From: JACVRW01 sp046735115
GTDB taxonomy: Bacteria; Actinomycetota; Thermoleophilia; Solirubrobacterales; Thermoleophilaceae
Assembly (NCBI GenBank): GCA_046735115.1
Contig: JBKPSR010000059.1
Location: 1 to 64,000 of the forward strand
Direction: 5' to 3'
Length of the DNA: 64,000 bases
Shown here: piece after piece, positions 56,136-63,640 of the stretch
Layout of the letters: every line of letters starts with the position of its first letter
Position numbering within the stretch: position 1 is the first letter of the stretch
Program-made: the position numbers and the translations under genes
The notes under the pieces: generated by a model
Told to the model about the DNA's origin: nothing
Database searches by the model: none
Seen by the model: the letters and a program-made list of their open reading frames with translations, nothing else

Positions 56136-56950
56136 CCGAGCTTAGACTCGATCGCGTTCAGGACCGTCTTGCGGTTCGCGTTGCGACGCTCGTGGTCGCG
56201 TACCTTGCGGAGCTCCGCCGCCGTCAGCGTGCCGAGCCGGCTCACGACCTGGTCCGCGGTCAGGTCGTCGTACGCGCTGATCGGGAAGTTCGGCCCGACC
56301 CCCGCCGCGCGACGGGCGCGATCCGCCTGGGCGAGCGGTCCGGAGGCAACGCGCACGGCCCGGCTGCGCGCGCCCGATGCCCGGCCGCGCGCCGCCGAGG
56401 CGGCTCCGCCGGCAACCTTCCGGACGCCGGACGTGCGGCCCTCGATCTCGTCGCGGCCCTTTCCGAGCAGCTGCTCGAGGTCCTTGAGCACGTCGTTGGT
56501 CTGCTTGCGGCCACGCTCGAGCAGGCCCGAGGCCACACCCTGGGCGTCGGCGCTGGTCATCCGTCCGCGCTCCACCGCCTCGGAGAGCACCTCCTCGATC
56601 CGATCGCGGGTGAGCAGCACCATCTCCATCGGGCCGATCAGGTTCTTGCGGAGCGCCTCGCGGAACTCGGCGACCGTCTTCGCCTCGACGCCGGCGCGAC
56701 GCGCGCCGCGGCCCGCCGTGCGAGAGGTGCTCTTCGCAGCGCTGCGCGCCTTCTGCTGGCGCCCGCGCGCCTGGCCGCCCTTCTTGGCGGCGGCGCTGCG
56801 CTTGGCCGAGGACGCGCGCGAGCTCGAGGAGGACGAGCGGGAGGCGGCGGACGAGCGGCTGCGCGAGCTGGACGCCGAGGAGCGGCTGCTCCCGGGCCGG
56901 CTCGACCCGCTCGACTTCCTGGAACCTCCGCTGCTACGGCGCTCGGCCAT
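56132..56950 (-). CDS. Ser/Arg-rich, partly disordered protein (phasin-like or nucleoid-associated)
   Basis: 272 aa. The N-terminal 85 residues are almost only Ser, Arg, Gly and Lys, like a histone- or protamine-type tail; then EAKTVAEFREALRKNLIGPMEMVLLTRDRIEEVL and MTSADAQGVASGLLERGRKQTNDVLKDLEQLL form amphipathic helices like phasins, and the C-terminus has YDDLTADQVVSRLGTLTAAELRKVRDHERRNANRKTVL. ATG 56950 is preceded by GGAGGGGGAG 5 nt upstream, a strong ribosome site, so it is preferred over the upstream start at 56974. Overlaps the next gene as CTGA. Role not known. Confidence 0.7.
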   Translation of the reverse strand: MAERRSSGGSRKSSGSSRPGSSRSSASSSRSRSSAASRSSSSSSRASSAKRSAAAKKGGQARGRQQKARSAAKSTSRTAGRGARRAGVEAKTVAEFREALRKNLIGPMEMVLLTRDRIEEVLSEAVERGRMTSADAQGVASGLLERGRKQTNDVLKDLEQLLGKGRDEIEGRTSGVRKVAGGAASAARGRASGARSRAVRVASGPLAQADRARRAAGVGPNFPISAYDDLTADQVVSRLGTLTAAELRKVRDHERRNANRKTVLNAIESKLG

Positions 56951-57005
56951 CTGCTCCCCCTCCTGGTCCTGCAAATTGGTGATCTGGCTGTTGCTCTGAT
57001 AGGGA

Positions 57006-57821
57006 CTATCTCACCTCGAAGCTCGCTACGACCGGCGCGTGGTCGGAGAGCCGAAGCCGGAGCCCGTCGGACTCGACGAGCTCGTACGCCTCGGGCGGAA
57101 GGCGTCGCGGGCGCTCCGAGATCTCGAGCTCGCGCGCCAGGATGTGGTCGATCGCGTGCGGTCCAGTGGGGTCCCGGAGGCCGAACCGCTCGCGCAGCTC
57201 GGCGAAGGGCAACGGGTCCCGAGCGGGCCGGAGGTTGAGGTCGCCGCCGAAGACGAGCGGGTCCTCGCCGGACCATTCGACGGCGCTGGCCGCCGCCGCG
57301 ATCAGCTCGCCGCTCGCCTTCTCCGGCAGTCCGGCCGACGCGTGCAGGTTGGCAACGGAGACGACCTCCCCGCGCGCCAGCCGGATCCGCGCCCAGACCA
57401 TCCGGCGCCGCTCCGGGCGCACCGCGAGCGTCAGCTCGCGGTGCTCGAGGATGCTCCCGGGCGCGCGCACGAACAGCTGATTAGAGCCACCCTCCCACGA
57501 GGCGATCAGGTCGGGGTTCAGGTCGGCGGCCAGCCGCTGCAGCGGCGGCACCACGTTCCGCGAGGTGAGGACGCGCACGCCGTTCGCCTTTGCACGCTGC
57601 CCCAGTCGGCGGAACCACAGCGGCGGCGCCTCCTGGAGCAGCGCCACGTGCCACTCGCGGTCCGCGATCCAGCCCGCGAACTCCTCCCGCAGCAGCCGGT
57701 TGACCTGGACGTGGGTCTCGTCGCGCTCGGTGACTCGGAGCAGCCGCGAGCGCAGCGTGAAGAGCGCGGGATCGGGCGGGTGGTCGCGCCCGTGGTAGAG
57801 ATTCCAGCTGAGGACTCGCAT
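57006..57821 (-). CDS. Endonuclease/exonuclease/phosphatase (EEP) family protein
   Basis: 271 aa of the EEP fold (DNase I/exonuclease III-like metal phosphodiesterases). MRVLSWNLYHGRD supplies the first Asn metal ligand, then WHVALLQEAPPLW (Glu ligand), VSVANLHASAG, LVFGGDLNLRPARDPLP (Asp-x-Asn) and AIDHILARELE with LSDHAPVVASF (Asp-His). All catalytic motifs are in order. The frame is open to 57974, but the family start is the ATG at 57821, which shares two bases with the divergent argF ATG. Substrate unknown: DNA, lipid phosphate or nucleotide. Confidence 0.88.
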   Translation of the reverse strand: MRVLSWNLYHGRDHPPDPALFTLRSRLLRVTERDETHVQVNRLLREEFAGWIADREWHVALLQEAPPLWFRRLGQRAKANGVRVLTSRNVVPPLQRLAADLNPDLIASWEGGSNQLFVRAPGSILEHRELTLAVRPERRRMVWARIRLARGEVVSVANLHASAGLPEKASGELIAAAASAVEWSGEDPLVFGGDLNLRPARDPLPFAELRERFGLRDPTGPHAIDHILARELEISERPRRLPPEAYELVESDGLRLRLSDHAPVVASFEVR

Positions 57822-58686
57822 GCCAAGGCACTTCCTGACAGGCGCGGAGCTTACGGCTGCCGAGCAGTTGGGGCTCATTGAGCGGGCGATCGGTCTGAAG
57901 GCCGACCGCCTGGCCTCGCGCGCGCTCGAGGGCAGGTCGGTCGCGCTCGTGTTCGACAAGCCGTCGACGCGCACGCGCGTCTCATTCGACGTCGGCGTGT
58001 ACGAGCTGGGGGGCCACCCCGTGGTCCTGCGGCAGGGCGAGCTTCAGATGGCACGTGGCGAGTCCACGCGCGACGTTGCGCTGGTCCTGTCGCGGATGGT
58101 GCACGCGATCGGGGTGCGGACCGGCCCGCATTCGGTCGTCGAGGAGCTTGCCGAGCACGCCTCGGTCCCCGTGTTCAACATGCTCACCCATGAGCACCAT
58201 CCGTGCCAGGCGCTCGCGGACCTGATGACGCTGCACGAGCGCTTCGGCACGCTCGAGGGGCTGAAGCTGGCCTACGTCGGCGACGGGAACAACATGGCGC
58301 GCTCGCTCCTGATCGCCGGCGGGATCGCGGGCGTGGAGGTGGCGGTGGCCTCGCCGCCCGAGCTGTCGCTGCCCGAGGCGCCCGGTGTCCCGCCCGCGGA
58401 GGCGGTCCGCGGAGCGCACGCCCTCTACACGGACGTCTGGGTGAGCATGGGCGACGAGGGCGACGCCGACCAGCGGCGCACCCTGCTCGCCCCCTACCGA
58501 ATCGACGACGAGCTGCTCGCCGAGGCGCGCGACGACGCGATCGTCCTGCACTGCCTCCCCGCCCATCCCGGCGAGGAGATCACGGCGGAGGTTCTCTACG
58601 GAGAGCGCTCGGCGGCATGGGACCAGGCTGAGAATCGCGTGCACGCCCAAAAGGCACTTCTCGAGCATCTACTCTCCGCCGCATGA
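57820..58686 (+). CDS. argF: Ornithine carbamoyltransferase
   Basis: Carbamoylates ornithine to citrulline in arginine synthesis. 288 aa: PRHFLTGAELTAAEQ start, carbamoyl-phosphate loop DKPSTRTRVSFDVGVYELGG (STRT at 49-52), HEHHPCQALADLMT, and HCLPAHPGEEI with the catalytic Cys, where the family usually has HRGEE, so Arg is replaced by Pro. DVWVSMGDE is the ornithine-binding loop. No other arg genes are adjacent. The ATG lies in a CATG shared with the divergent EEP gene; the stop overlaps the next gene by ATGA. Confidence 0.95.
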   Translation: MPRHFLTGAELTAAEQLGLIERAIGLKADRLASRALEGRSVALVFDKPSTRTRVSFDVGVYELGGHPVVLRQGELQMARGESTRDVALVLSRMVHAIGVRTGPHSVVEELAEHASVPVFNMLTHEHHPCQALADLMTLHERFGTLEGLKLAYVGDGNNMARSLLIAGGIAGVEVAVASPPELSLPEAPGVPPAEAVRGAHALYTDVWVSMGDEGDADQRRTLLAPYRIDDELLAEARDDAIVLHCLPAHPGEEITAEVLYGERSAAWDQAENRVHAQKALLEHLLSAA

Positions 58687-59087
58687 CGAAGCTGCTCGCC
58701 CTGGTACTGGCCTGCCTCGCCCTCGGTCTCGCCGCCTGCGGCGGTGACGATGACGACAGTGGCGGCGGTGGCGGCGGCGCGAGCACCAGCAACCAGCCGG
58801 CCGCCGGAGGCGGGGGCGGCGGCGTCAAGGTCAGCCTGAAGAACATCCAGTTCAACCCCAAGGACGTGACGGTCAAGCCCGGCGAGACGATCACGTTCAC
58901 AAACGACGAGTCGATCCCGCACGACGTGCACAAGGAGTCGGGCCCCGGCGCGGACTTCGCGTCAGGGCCTGACGGGGGGATGCAGCAGGGTGACACCTTC
59001 GAGCTGAAGCTCGACAAGCCCGGCACGTACAAGTACGTGTGCCACGTTCACGCGCCGGGGATGGCCGGGACGATCACCGTCAAGTAG
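58683..59087 (+). CDS. Plastocyanin/azurin-like blue copper lipoprotein
   Basis: 134 aa. Lipoprotein signal LLALVLACLALGL then AAC (Cys about 19), a DDDD/Gly-rich linker of 30 residues, and a cupredoxin domain: SLKNIQFNPKDVTVKPGETITFTNDESIPHDVH (first His ligand) and YKYVCHVHAPGM with Cys, His and Met ligands of a type 1 copper site. Probably an electron carrier or copper-binding surface protein. ATG 58683 overlaps the argF stop (ATGA). Confidence 0.92.
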   Translation: MTKLLALVLACLALGLAACGGDDDDSGGGGGGASTSNQPAAGGGGGGVKVSLKNIQFNPKDVTVKPGETITFTNDESIPHDVHKESGPGADFASGPDGGMQQGDTFELKLDKPGTYKYVCHVHAPGMAGTITVK

Positions 59088-59571
59088 GCCGGCGGCGAAC
59101 GCCGAAGCCGCGCAGGAGCAGCAACGCGGTCTCCCCGACACCGCCGCGCGACGGCAACAGCCCGAGCTGGGTGGCGGCGTCGTAGAGGTCGAAGAAGCCG
59201 CGGGCGCGGCGGACCTCGCCGTCGGTCAGCTCCAGGTAGTGCAGGCCGTGGATCGCCACGAAGCGGTCGGTGGCCGGGAGCATGTGGCCGATGTCGCCCT
59301 CGTGAGTGCCGAGCAATCGCCACGGCACGCACGCGTGGGCGCCGCGGAAGAGAGGCGGCGACGTGCCCTCGACTCTCAGGTCCGGGAACGCCTGCCGAAG
59401 CGCGATCGCGTGCTCGTCGAGCGCGGCGACGCCGCGGAGCAGGTCAACCGCCACCGGATCCTCGTACGTGACGTCCGGCGTGCAGCAGGTCTCGAAGCCC
59501 GCGCCCTCCCAGGCAGAGCGCCACCGCTCGGCCAGCCGATCGACGGCGCCGCGCTCGAGCTCGGTGCTCAC
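59080..59571 (-). CDS. SnoaL/NTF2-like protein at the end of the thiamine operon
   Basis: 163 aa with the SnoaL-like NTF2 cone fold: AVDRLAERWRSAWEGAGFETCCTPDVTYEDP, LRQAFPDLRVEG, GDIGHMLPATDRFVAIHGLHYLELTDGEVRRARGFFD. Such proteins are ester cyclases or binding proteins; catalytic residues are not obvious. GTG 59571 overlaps the thiG stop as GTGA, so it is part of the thiO-thiS-thiG transcript. It converges on the blue-copper gene with an 8-nt overlap. A thiamine-related role is inferred from position only. Confidence 0.75.
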   Translation of the reverse strand: MSTELERGAVDRLAERWRSAWEGAGFETCCTPDVTYEDPVAVDLLRGVAALDEHAIALRQAFPDLRVEGTSPPLFRGAHACVPWRLLGTHEGDIGHMLPATDRFVAIHGLHYLELTDGEVRRARGFFDLYDAATQLGLLPSRGGVGETALLLLRGFGVRRRPT

Positions 59572-60362
59572 GCTCTGCCCGGCACGCCCTGGTCTAGCTC
59601 GGCCAGCCCCTCCTCCGGCGAGGACGCGGTGGCGTAGAGCCGGCGCGGGATCCGCCCTGCCTGGCTCGCTTCGTAGCCCGCCTCGACTGCCTTTCGCATC
59701 GCGCGGGCCATCGCGGGCGGATCCGCCGCGCGCGAGATGGCGCTCGCCAGCAGCACGGCGTCGCAGCCCGCCTCCAGCGCGAGCGCGGCGTCGGAGGCCG
59801 TACCCACCCCCGCGTCGAGGATCACCGGAACGCGGGCCTGTTCGACGATCAGGCGAAGGTTGTAGGGGTTGTTGATGCCCATGCCGCTGCCGATCGGCGA
59901 GCCGAGCGGCATGACAGCCGCGCAGCCGGCGTCCTCGAGCCGGCGGGCGAGGATCGGGTCGTCGCTCGTGTACGGGAGCACCGTGAAGCCGTCCGCGACG
60001 AGCTCCTCTGCGGCCACGAGCAGCTCGGCGGGGTCGGGGAGCAGCGTGCGATCGTCGCCGATCACCTCGAGCTTGACCCAATCGGTCCCGAGCGCCTCGC
60101 GGGCGAGCTTCGCGGTGGTCACGGCCTCGCGGGCGGTGAAGCAGCCTGCCGTGTTGGGGAGCACCTCGAGCCCGGCCTCCCCGAGCACCTCAACGATCGA
60201 GCCCCGGGCGCTCGGATCGACTCGCCGCATGGCGACCGTCGCGAGCTCGGCGCCCGACTCGCGGGCGGCCTCGGCCATGACCTGGAGGCTGCGAAAGCCG
60301 CCCGTGCCGAGGATGAGCCGCGACCCGAGCGGCCGTCCGGCGATCTCGAAGCTCGCGGACAT
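59568..60362 (-). CDS. thiG: Thiazole synthase
   Basis: Forms the thiazole phosphate of thiamine from DXP, dehydroglycine and ThiS-thiocarboxylate. 264 aa TIM barrel: RLILGTGGFRSL, ELATVAMRRVDP, LPNTAGCFTAREAV, DWVKLEVIGDDRTLLPD (catalytic Lys), VMPLGSPIGSGMG and DAGVGTASDAALALEAGCDAVLL. Start at ATG 60362, sharing one base with the thiS stop; TTG 60365 is equally possible. Supplied by ThiO and ThiS upstream. Confidence 0.95.
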   Translation of the reverse strand: MSASFEIAGRPLGSRLILGTGGFRSLQVMAEAARESGAELATVAMRRVDPSARGSIVEVLGEAGLEVLPNTAGCFTAREAVTTAKLAREALGTDWVKLEVIGDDRTLLPDPAELLVAAEELVADGFTVLPYTSDDPILARRLEDAGCAAVMPLGSPIGSGMGINNPYNLRLIVEQARVPVILDAGVGTASDAALALEAGCDAVLLASAISRAADPPAMARAMRKAVEAGYEASQAGRIPRRLYATASSPEEGLAELDQGVPGRA

Positions 60363-60571
60363 CAAGCGCCTCCCTGAACGGCGTGGAGCACCTCGACCTC
60401 CTGCCCGTCACGGATCTCCGTGGTGGCCCATTCACCGCGAGGGACGACCTCGCCGTCGAGCGCCACGGCGACGCCCCGGCCGTCGGGGGCGCCCGCCGCG
60501 CGAACCGCGGCCTCGACCGTGGGCCCCTCCTCGAGCTCGCGTCGCTCGCCGTTGATCGTCACGAGCGTCAC
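60362..60571 (-). CDS. thiS: Sulfur carrier protein ThiS with an extra C-terminal Ala
   Basis: Ubiquitin-like carrier that brings sulfur to ThiG as a C-terminal thiocarboxylate. 69 aa: VTINGERRELEEGPTVEAAV, VAVALDGEVVPRGEW and GQEVEVLHAVQGGA. ThiS must end in Gly-Gly to be activated; here a codon for Ala follows GG before the stop, so the terminal Ala would have to be removed, or ThiF must act differently. GTG start overlaps the thiO stop (GTGA). Confidence 0.92.
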   Translation of the reverse strand: MTLVTINGERRELEEGPTVEAAVRAAGAPDGRGVAVALDGEVVPRGEWATTEIRDGQEVEVLHAVQGGA

Positions 60572-61704
60572 CGGGGCGCTCCGGTCAGCTGCGCAAAGCG
60601 TGCCGGGCTCAGGGCCTCGAGCTCCTCCGGGAGCTCCTCGCCGGCCAACAGGGCCGCGACCGCGTCGCCCGTCAGCGGCGCCAGCAGCACGCCGTTTCGC
60701 CAGTGGCCGGTCGCCCAGATGAGCCCGCCGAGCTCGTCCCGGCCCACAATGGGCGCGTTGTCCGGGGTGCCCGGGCGCAGGCCGGCGCGGGCGCTCACAA
60801 GCTCCAGCTCGCCCACTTCGGGCAGCACCTCCCAGGCGGCCTCGAGGAGTCGGAACACGCCGTCGGCTGTCACGGAGGTGTCGAAACCCTGCTCCTCGAC
60901 CGTCGCGCCCAGCACGACGCGGCCGTCGCCGCGCGATACGAGATAGCAGCGCGGCGTGCGAATGACGCGCTCGAACGGACTCGGCATCGCTCCGCGCGTG
61001 CGCAGCTCGAGGATCTGGCCTTTCACCGGCCGCACCGGCGGCCCGTCACCGTCCGGGGCCAGCGCGGCGCTCCACGGCCCGGCCGCGACGACCACCTGGG
61101 CGCAGGCGATCGTTCCGCCGCTCGTGCGGACGCCGGTGACGGCCGCGCCGTCGTGCTCGATCGCCTGGACCTCGACTCCAAGCGTCAGCTCGCGAGAGGC
61201 CTCGCTCAGGGCTTGCAGCGTGGCACGCGGGTCCGCGCTCCCGTCCTGCGGCGCGAGGATCCCTCCCGCGATGCGCGGTGAGAGGCCCGGCTCGAGCGCG
61301 CGACAGCGCGACGGCGTCAGCCACTCCGAGCTGAGCCCGAGCGCGCGCTGGAATTCGTGGAGGCGGTGAAGCGCCTCGGCGTCGTCACGGTCTGCCGCCA
61401 CGACCAGGGCGCCCGAGTCACGGTACCCGGTGGGCAGGCCGGTCACCTCCGACAGCTCGGCGGCGAACCCCGGCCACCGCTCGCGCGCCAGGAGGTTCAC
61501 CCGGAGCGGGCCCTCCTCGCCGAAATCGGCCTCGGTGACGGGGGCGAGCATCCCCGCCGCCACCCCGGAGGTGCCGGCGCCCGGCTCTGCGGCGCGATCG
61601 ACCACGAGCACGGACATGCCGCGCTTTCGCGCGCGCCATGCGCACGAGAGGCCGATGAGGCCGGCGCCGATCACGACGGCGTCGTAGCGTGTGCTCCGCG
61701 GCAG
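60568..61704 (-). CDS. thiO: Glycine oxidase ThiO, probable CTG start
   Basis: FAD enzyme oxidising glycine to the iminoacetate used by ThiG. Standard-start frame (GTG 61674) begins IGAGLIGLSCAWRARKRG, already inside the FAD Rossmann motif, and lacks the first strand. The frame continues upstream RSTRYDAVVIGAG to a CTG at 61704, preceded by GGAAGGTGA, giving 378 aa. Further features: EADFGEEGPLRVN, VVVAAGPWSAAL, GQILELRTRG and LRPGTPDNAPIVGR near the C-terminus. First gene of the thi operon, 8 nt after the riboswitch. Confidence 0.9.
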   Translation of the reverse strand: MPRSTRYDAVVIGAGLIGLSCAWRARKRGMSVLVVDRAAEPGAGTSGVAAGMLAPVTEADFGEEGPLRVNLLARERWPGFAAELSEVTGLPTGYRDSGALVVAADRDDAEALHRLHEFQRALGLSSEWLTPSRCRALEPGLSPRIAGGILAPQDGSADPRATLQALSEASRELTLGVEVQAIEHDGAAVTGVRTSGGTIACAQVVVAAGPWSAALAPDGDGPPVRPVKGQILELRTRGAMPSPFERVIRTPRCYLVSRGDGRVVLGATVEEQGFDTSVTADGVFRLLEAAWEVLPEVGELELVSARAGLRPGTPDNAPIVGRDELGGLIWATGHWRNGVLLAPLTGDAVAALLAGEELPEELEALSPARFAQLTGAPR

Positions 61705-61711
61705 TTACATC

Positions 61712-61803
61712 ACCTTCCCTTCGCGGGCATTACCCCGGTCAGGTTCGACGGTCGGCGGCGCCGCAGCCACCCTCTCAGCCCGGTCCGCCCGAGCTCCCGT
61801 TAG
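61712..61803 (-). promoter_or_regulatory. TPP riboswitch (THI element) controlling thiO-thiS-thiG
   Basis: Minus-strand leader shows the two conserved halves of a TPP aptamer: GGGCTGAGAGGG in the pyrimidine-sensor arm, and AACCTGACCGGGGTAATGCC followed by GCGAAGGGAA in the pyrophosphate arm and closing strand. It is directly followed by a ribosome-site-like GGAAGGTGATG; this ATG is followed at once by TAA, then the CTG of thiO. Thiamine pyrophosphate binding probably sequesters the ribosome site. Confidence 0.92.
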
Positions 61804-61892
61804 TTACCTCCATGATAGCTCCGCGGGCATCCATGCCCGCGCTCTGATTGCAGCGGCGCCATCCAGGCGCTGTGACCGGACGCATCGCGTCC

Positions 61893-62099
61893 CTACAGCC
61901 GCCGCGTCGGGTAGTCGTCCGGCCGACGCGGGCCGTTGCCCATGAAGACGATCGCGAGCGAGATGACGAGACCGACGATCCCGACCACGATCAGGATGAG
62001 GCCGACGGTGTCGATCTCCACACCCTGGACCGTCACGTTCACCGCGTAGCGCAGGATCGCGCCCACCGCGATGAGGAATATCGACATGCCGATTCCCAT
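61893..62099 (-). CDS. DUF6458-like small membrane protein
   Basis: 68 aa with two helices: MGIGMSIFLIAVGAILRYAV and GLILIVVGIVGLVISLAIVF, and a basic Pro/Arg tail (GNGPRRPDDYPTRR). The MGIG-SIFLIAVGAIL start is the hallmark of a family of small actinobacterial two-helix proteins (DUF6458). Function unknown. It precedes the thiamine riboswitch on the same strand with an 89-nt gap. Confidence 0.8.
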   Translation of the reverse strand: MGIGMSIFLIAVGAILRYAVNVTVQGVEIDTVGLILIVVGIVGLVISLAIVFMGNGPRRPDDYPTRRL

Positions 62100-62193
62100 A
62101 TCTCCTACCGTCCTGGTAGGCCGCGCCGGACGCTAGCAGGGGCTCTGACCGCAACCCGGCGCGACACCGGTGTTTGAAGAGCCTTACCCCTTC

Positions 62194-63594
62194 ATGAGAC
62201 GCCTGACCCTCGCAACCGCCCTTCTCCTGGCGCTGCTGGCCCCGTCCGCGCACGCCTCCAGCAGCCAGCTGCTGATCTTTCAGGACGACGGCCGGATGCG
62301 CGCCGCGCCGGAGGCCACGGCCCAGGAGATCCGGGAGCTCGGTGCCGACGTCGTGAAGATCCAGCTCTACTGGGGCGACGTGGCGCCCGCGGGGCGGCAC
62401 AAGCCCGCCGGCTTCGACGGAGGCGACCCCGCCGGCTACGACTGGGACCTCTACCAGCGCGAGGTGCAGGCGATCGCCGGCGCCGGCATGCGGCCGTACA
62501 TCAGCCTGGGCGCCCACGCACCGCGCTGGGCGACCAACGGCCGTGGCCGGCCCGGGACCGGCCGGCCGAACGCCAAGGAGTTCGAGCTCTTCGCGGAGGC
62601 CGCGGGCCGTGAGTTTCCGAACGTCCACATCTGGTCGATGTGGAACGAGCCGAACCTCTACTCGTGGCTGAGCCCGCAGCGGAGCGGAGGCGCCCCGCAG
62701 TCGCCGTCCATCTACCGGGGGCTCTACCTGGCGGGGCATGCGGGGCTCAAGGCGAGCGGGCACGGCGGCGACACGATCCTGCTCGGCGAGCTGATGCCCC
62801 GCGGCGGCCGCTCGGCGCGCAAGATCCGGCCGCTCGAGTTCCTCCGCGAGATGTTCTGCCTGAACCGGGACTACGCCCAGTATCACGGCCGCGCCGCGCG
62901 CCGGCGCCACTGCGGACGGGTCGGGCGGATCCCGACCTCGGGCCTCGCCTACCACCCCTACACGCTGCCCGTGGGACCGCGGACCCGCGACCTCGCCGAT
63001 GACGCCGCCATCGGCCAGCTCAGCCGGGTCACGCGCGTGCTCGACGCTCTGGCCCGGCGCGGCAAGCTCCCCCGCCGGCTGCCGCTCTGGATCACGGAGT
63101 TCGGCTACCAGACGCGTCCGCCCGACGTCGTCTTCGGCATCCCGCTGAAGCGCACGGCGAGCTTCATGGACATCGGCGAGTGGATGGCCTTCCGCAACCG
63201 CCGGGTGGCGAGCTACTCGCAGTACACGCTCTTCGACGTGGCGCCGCTAAGCAGGGGGCTTCCATTCCAGCGCTGGTCCACCTGGCAGTCCGGCCTGCGC
63301 TTCGCAGACGGGCGCAAGAAGCCGGCGGTCTACAGGGCGTTCCAGCTTCCGCTGCTCGTCCGCGCTCTGGGCGCCGACGCCGTCGACCTCTTCGGCGGCG
63401 GGCGCGGCGGCCTCGGCGGGACCGCCCGTATCGAAGCCAAGGTCCCGGGCGGCCGCTACCGTTCGATCGCCAGTGTGCCCTTGAACGACGCCGGATATTT
63501 CAGCCGGATCGTTCGTCTGAAGCGCGCGTATCGCCAAACCTTCAGGGTCACCATCGGCGGAATCTCTCGCACCAACCGACCGGTGGCCCCGTAA
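62194..63594 (+). CDS. Secreted glycoside-hydrolase-like protein (GH39-type barrel)
   Basis: 466 aa. Signal peptide MRRLTLATALLLALLAPSAHA, then a TIM barrel: ELGADVVKIQLYWGDVAP, FPNVHIWSMWNEPNLYSW (Asn-Glu acid), LAYHPYTLPVG, and LPLWITEFGYQT (nucleophile Glu). A C-terminal beta domain of about 80 residues (ARIEAKVPGGRYRSIASVPL, FRVTIGGISR) may bind carbohydrate. ATG 62194 starts the signal peptide; the frame is open a little further up. Followed by a similar gene that runs off the window. Confidence 0.85.
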   Translation: MRRLTLATALLLALLAPSAHASSSQLLIFQDDGRMRAAPEATAQEIRELGADVVKIQLYWGDVAPAGRHKPAGFDGGDPAGYDWDLYQREVQAIAGAGMRPYISLGAHAPRWATNGRGRPGTGRPNAKEFELFAEAAGREFPNVHIWSMWNEPNLYSWLSPQRSGGAPQSPSIYRGLYLAGHAGLKASGHGGDTILLGELMPRGGRSARKIRPLEFLREMFCLNRDYAQYHGRAARRRHCGRVGRIPTSGLAYHPYTLPVGPRTRDLADDAAIGQLSRVTRVLDALARRGKLPRRLPLWITEFGYQTRPPDVVFGIPLKRTASFMDIGEWMAFRNRRVASYSQYTLFDVAPLSRGLPFQRWSTWQSGLRFADGRKKPAVYRAFQLPLLVRALGADAVDLFGGGRGGLGGTARIEAKVPGGRYRSIASVPLNDAGYFSRIVRLKRAYRQTFRVTIGGISRTNRPVAP

Positions 63595-63640
63595 CGCTGT
63601 AGGCAGAAACACCCCCGAGCCCTCCGAAGGAGTTTCACCC

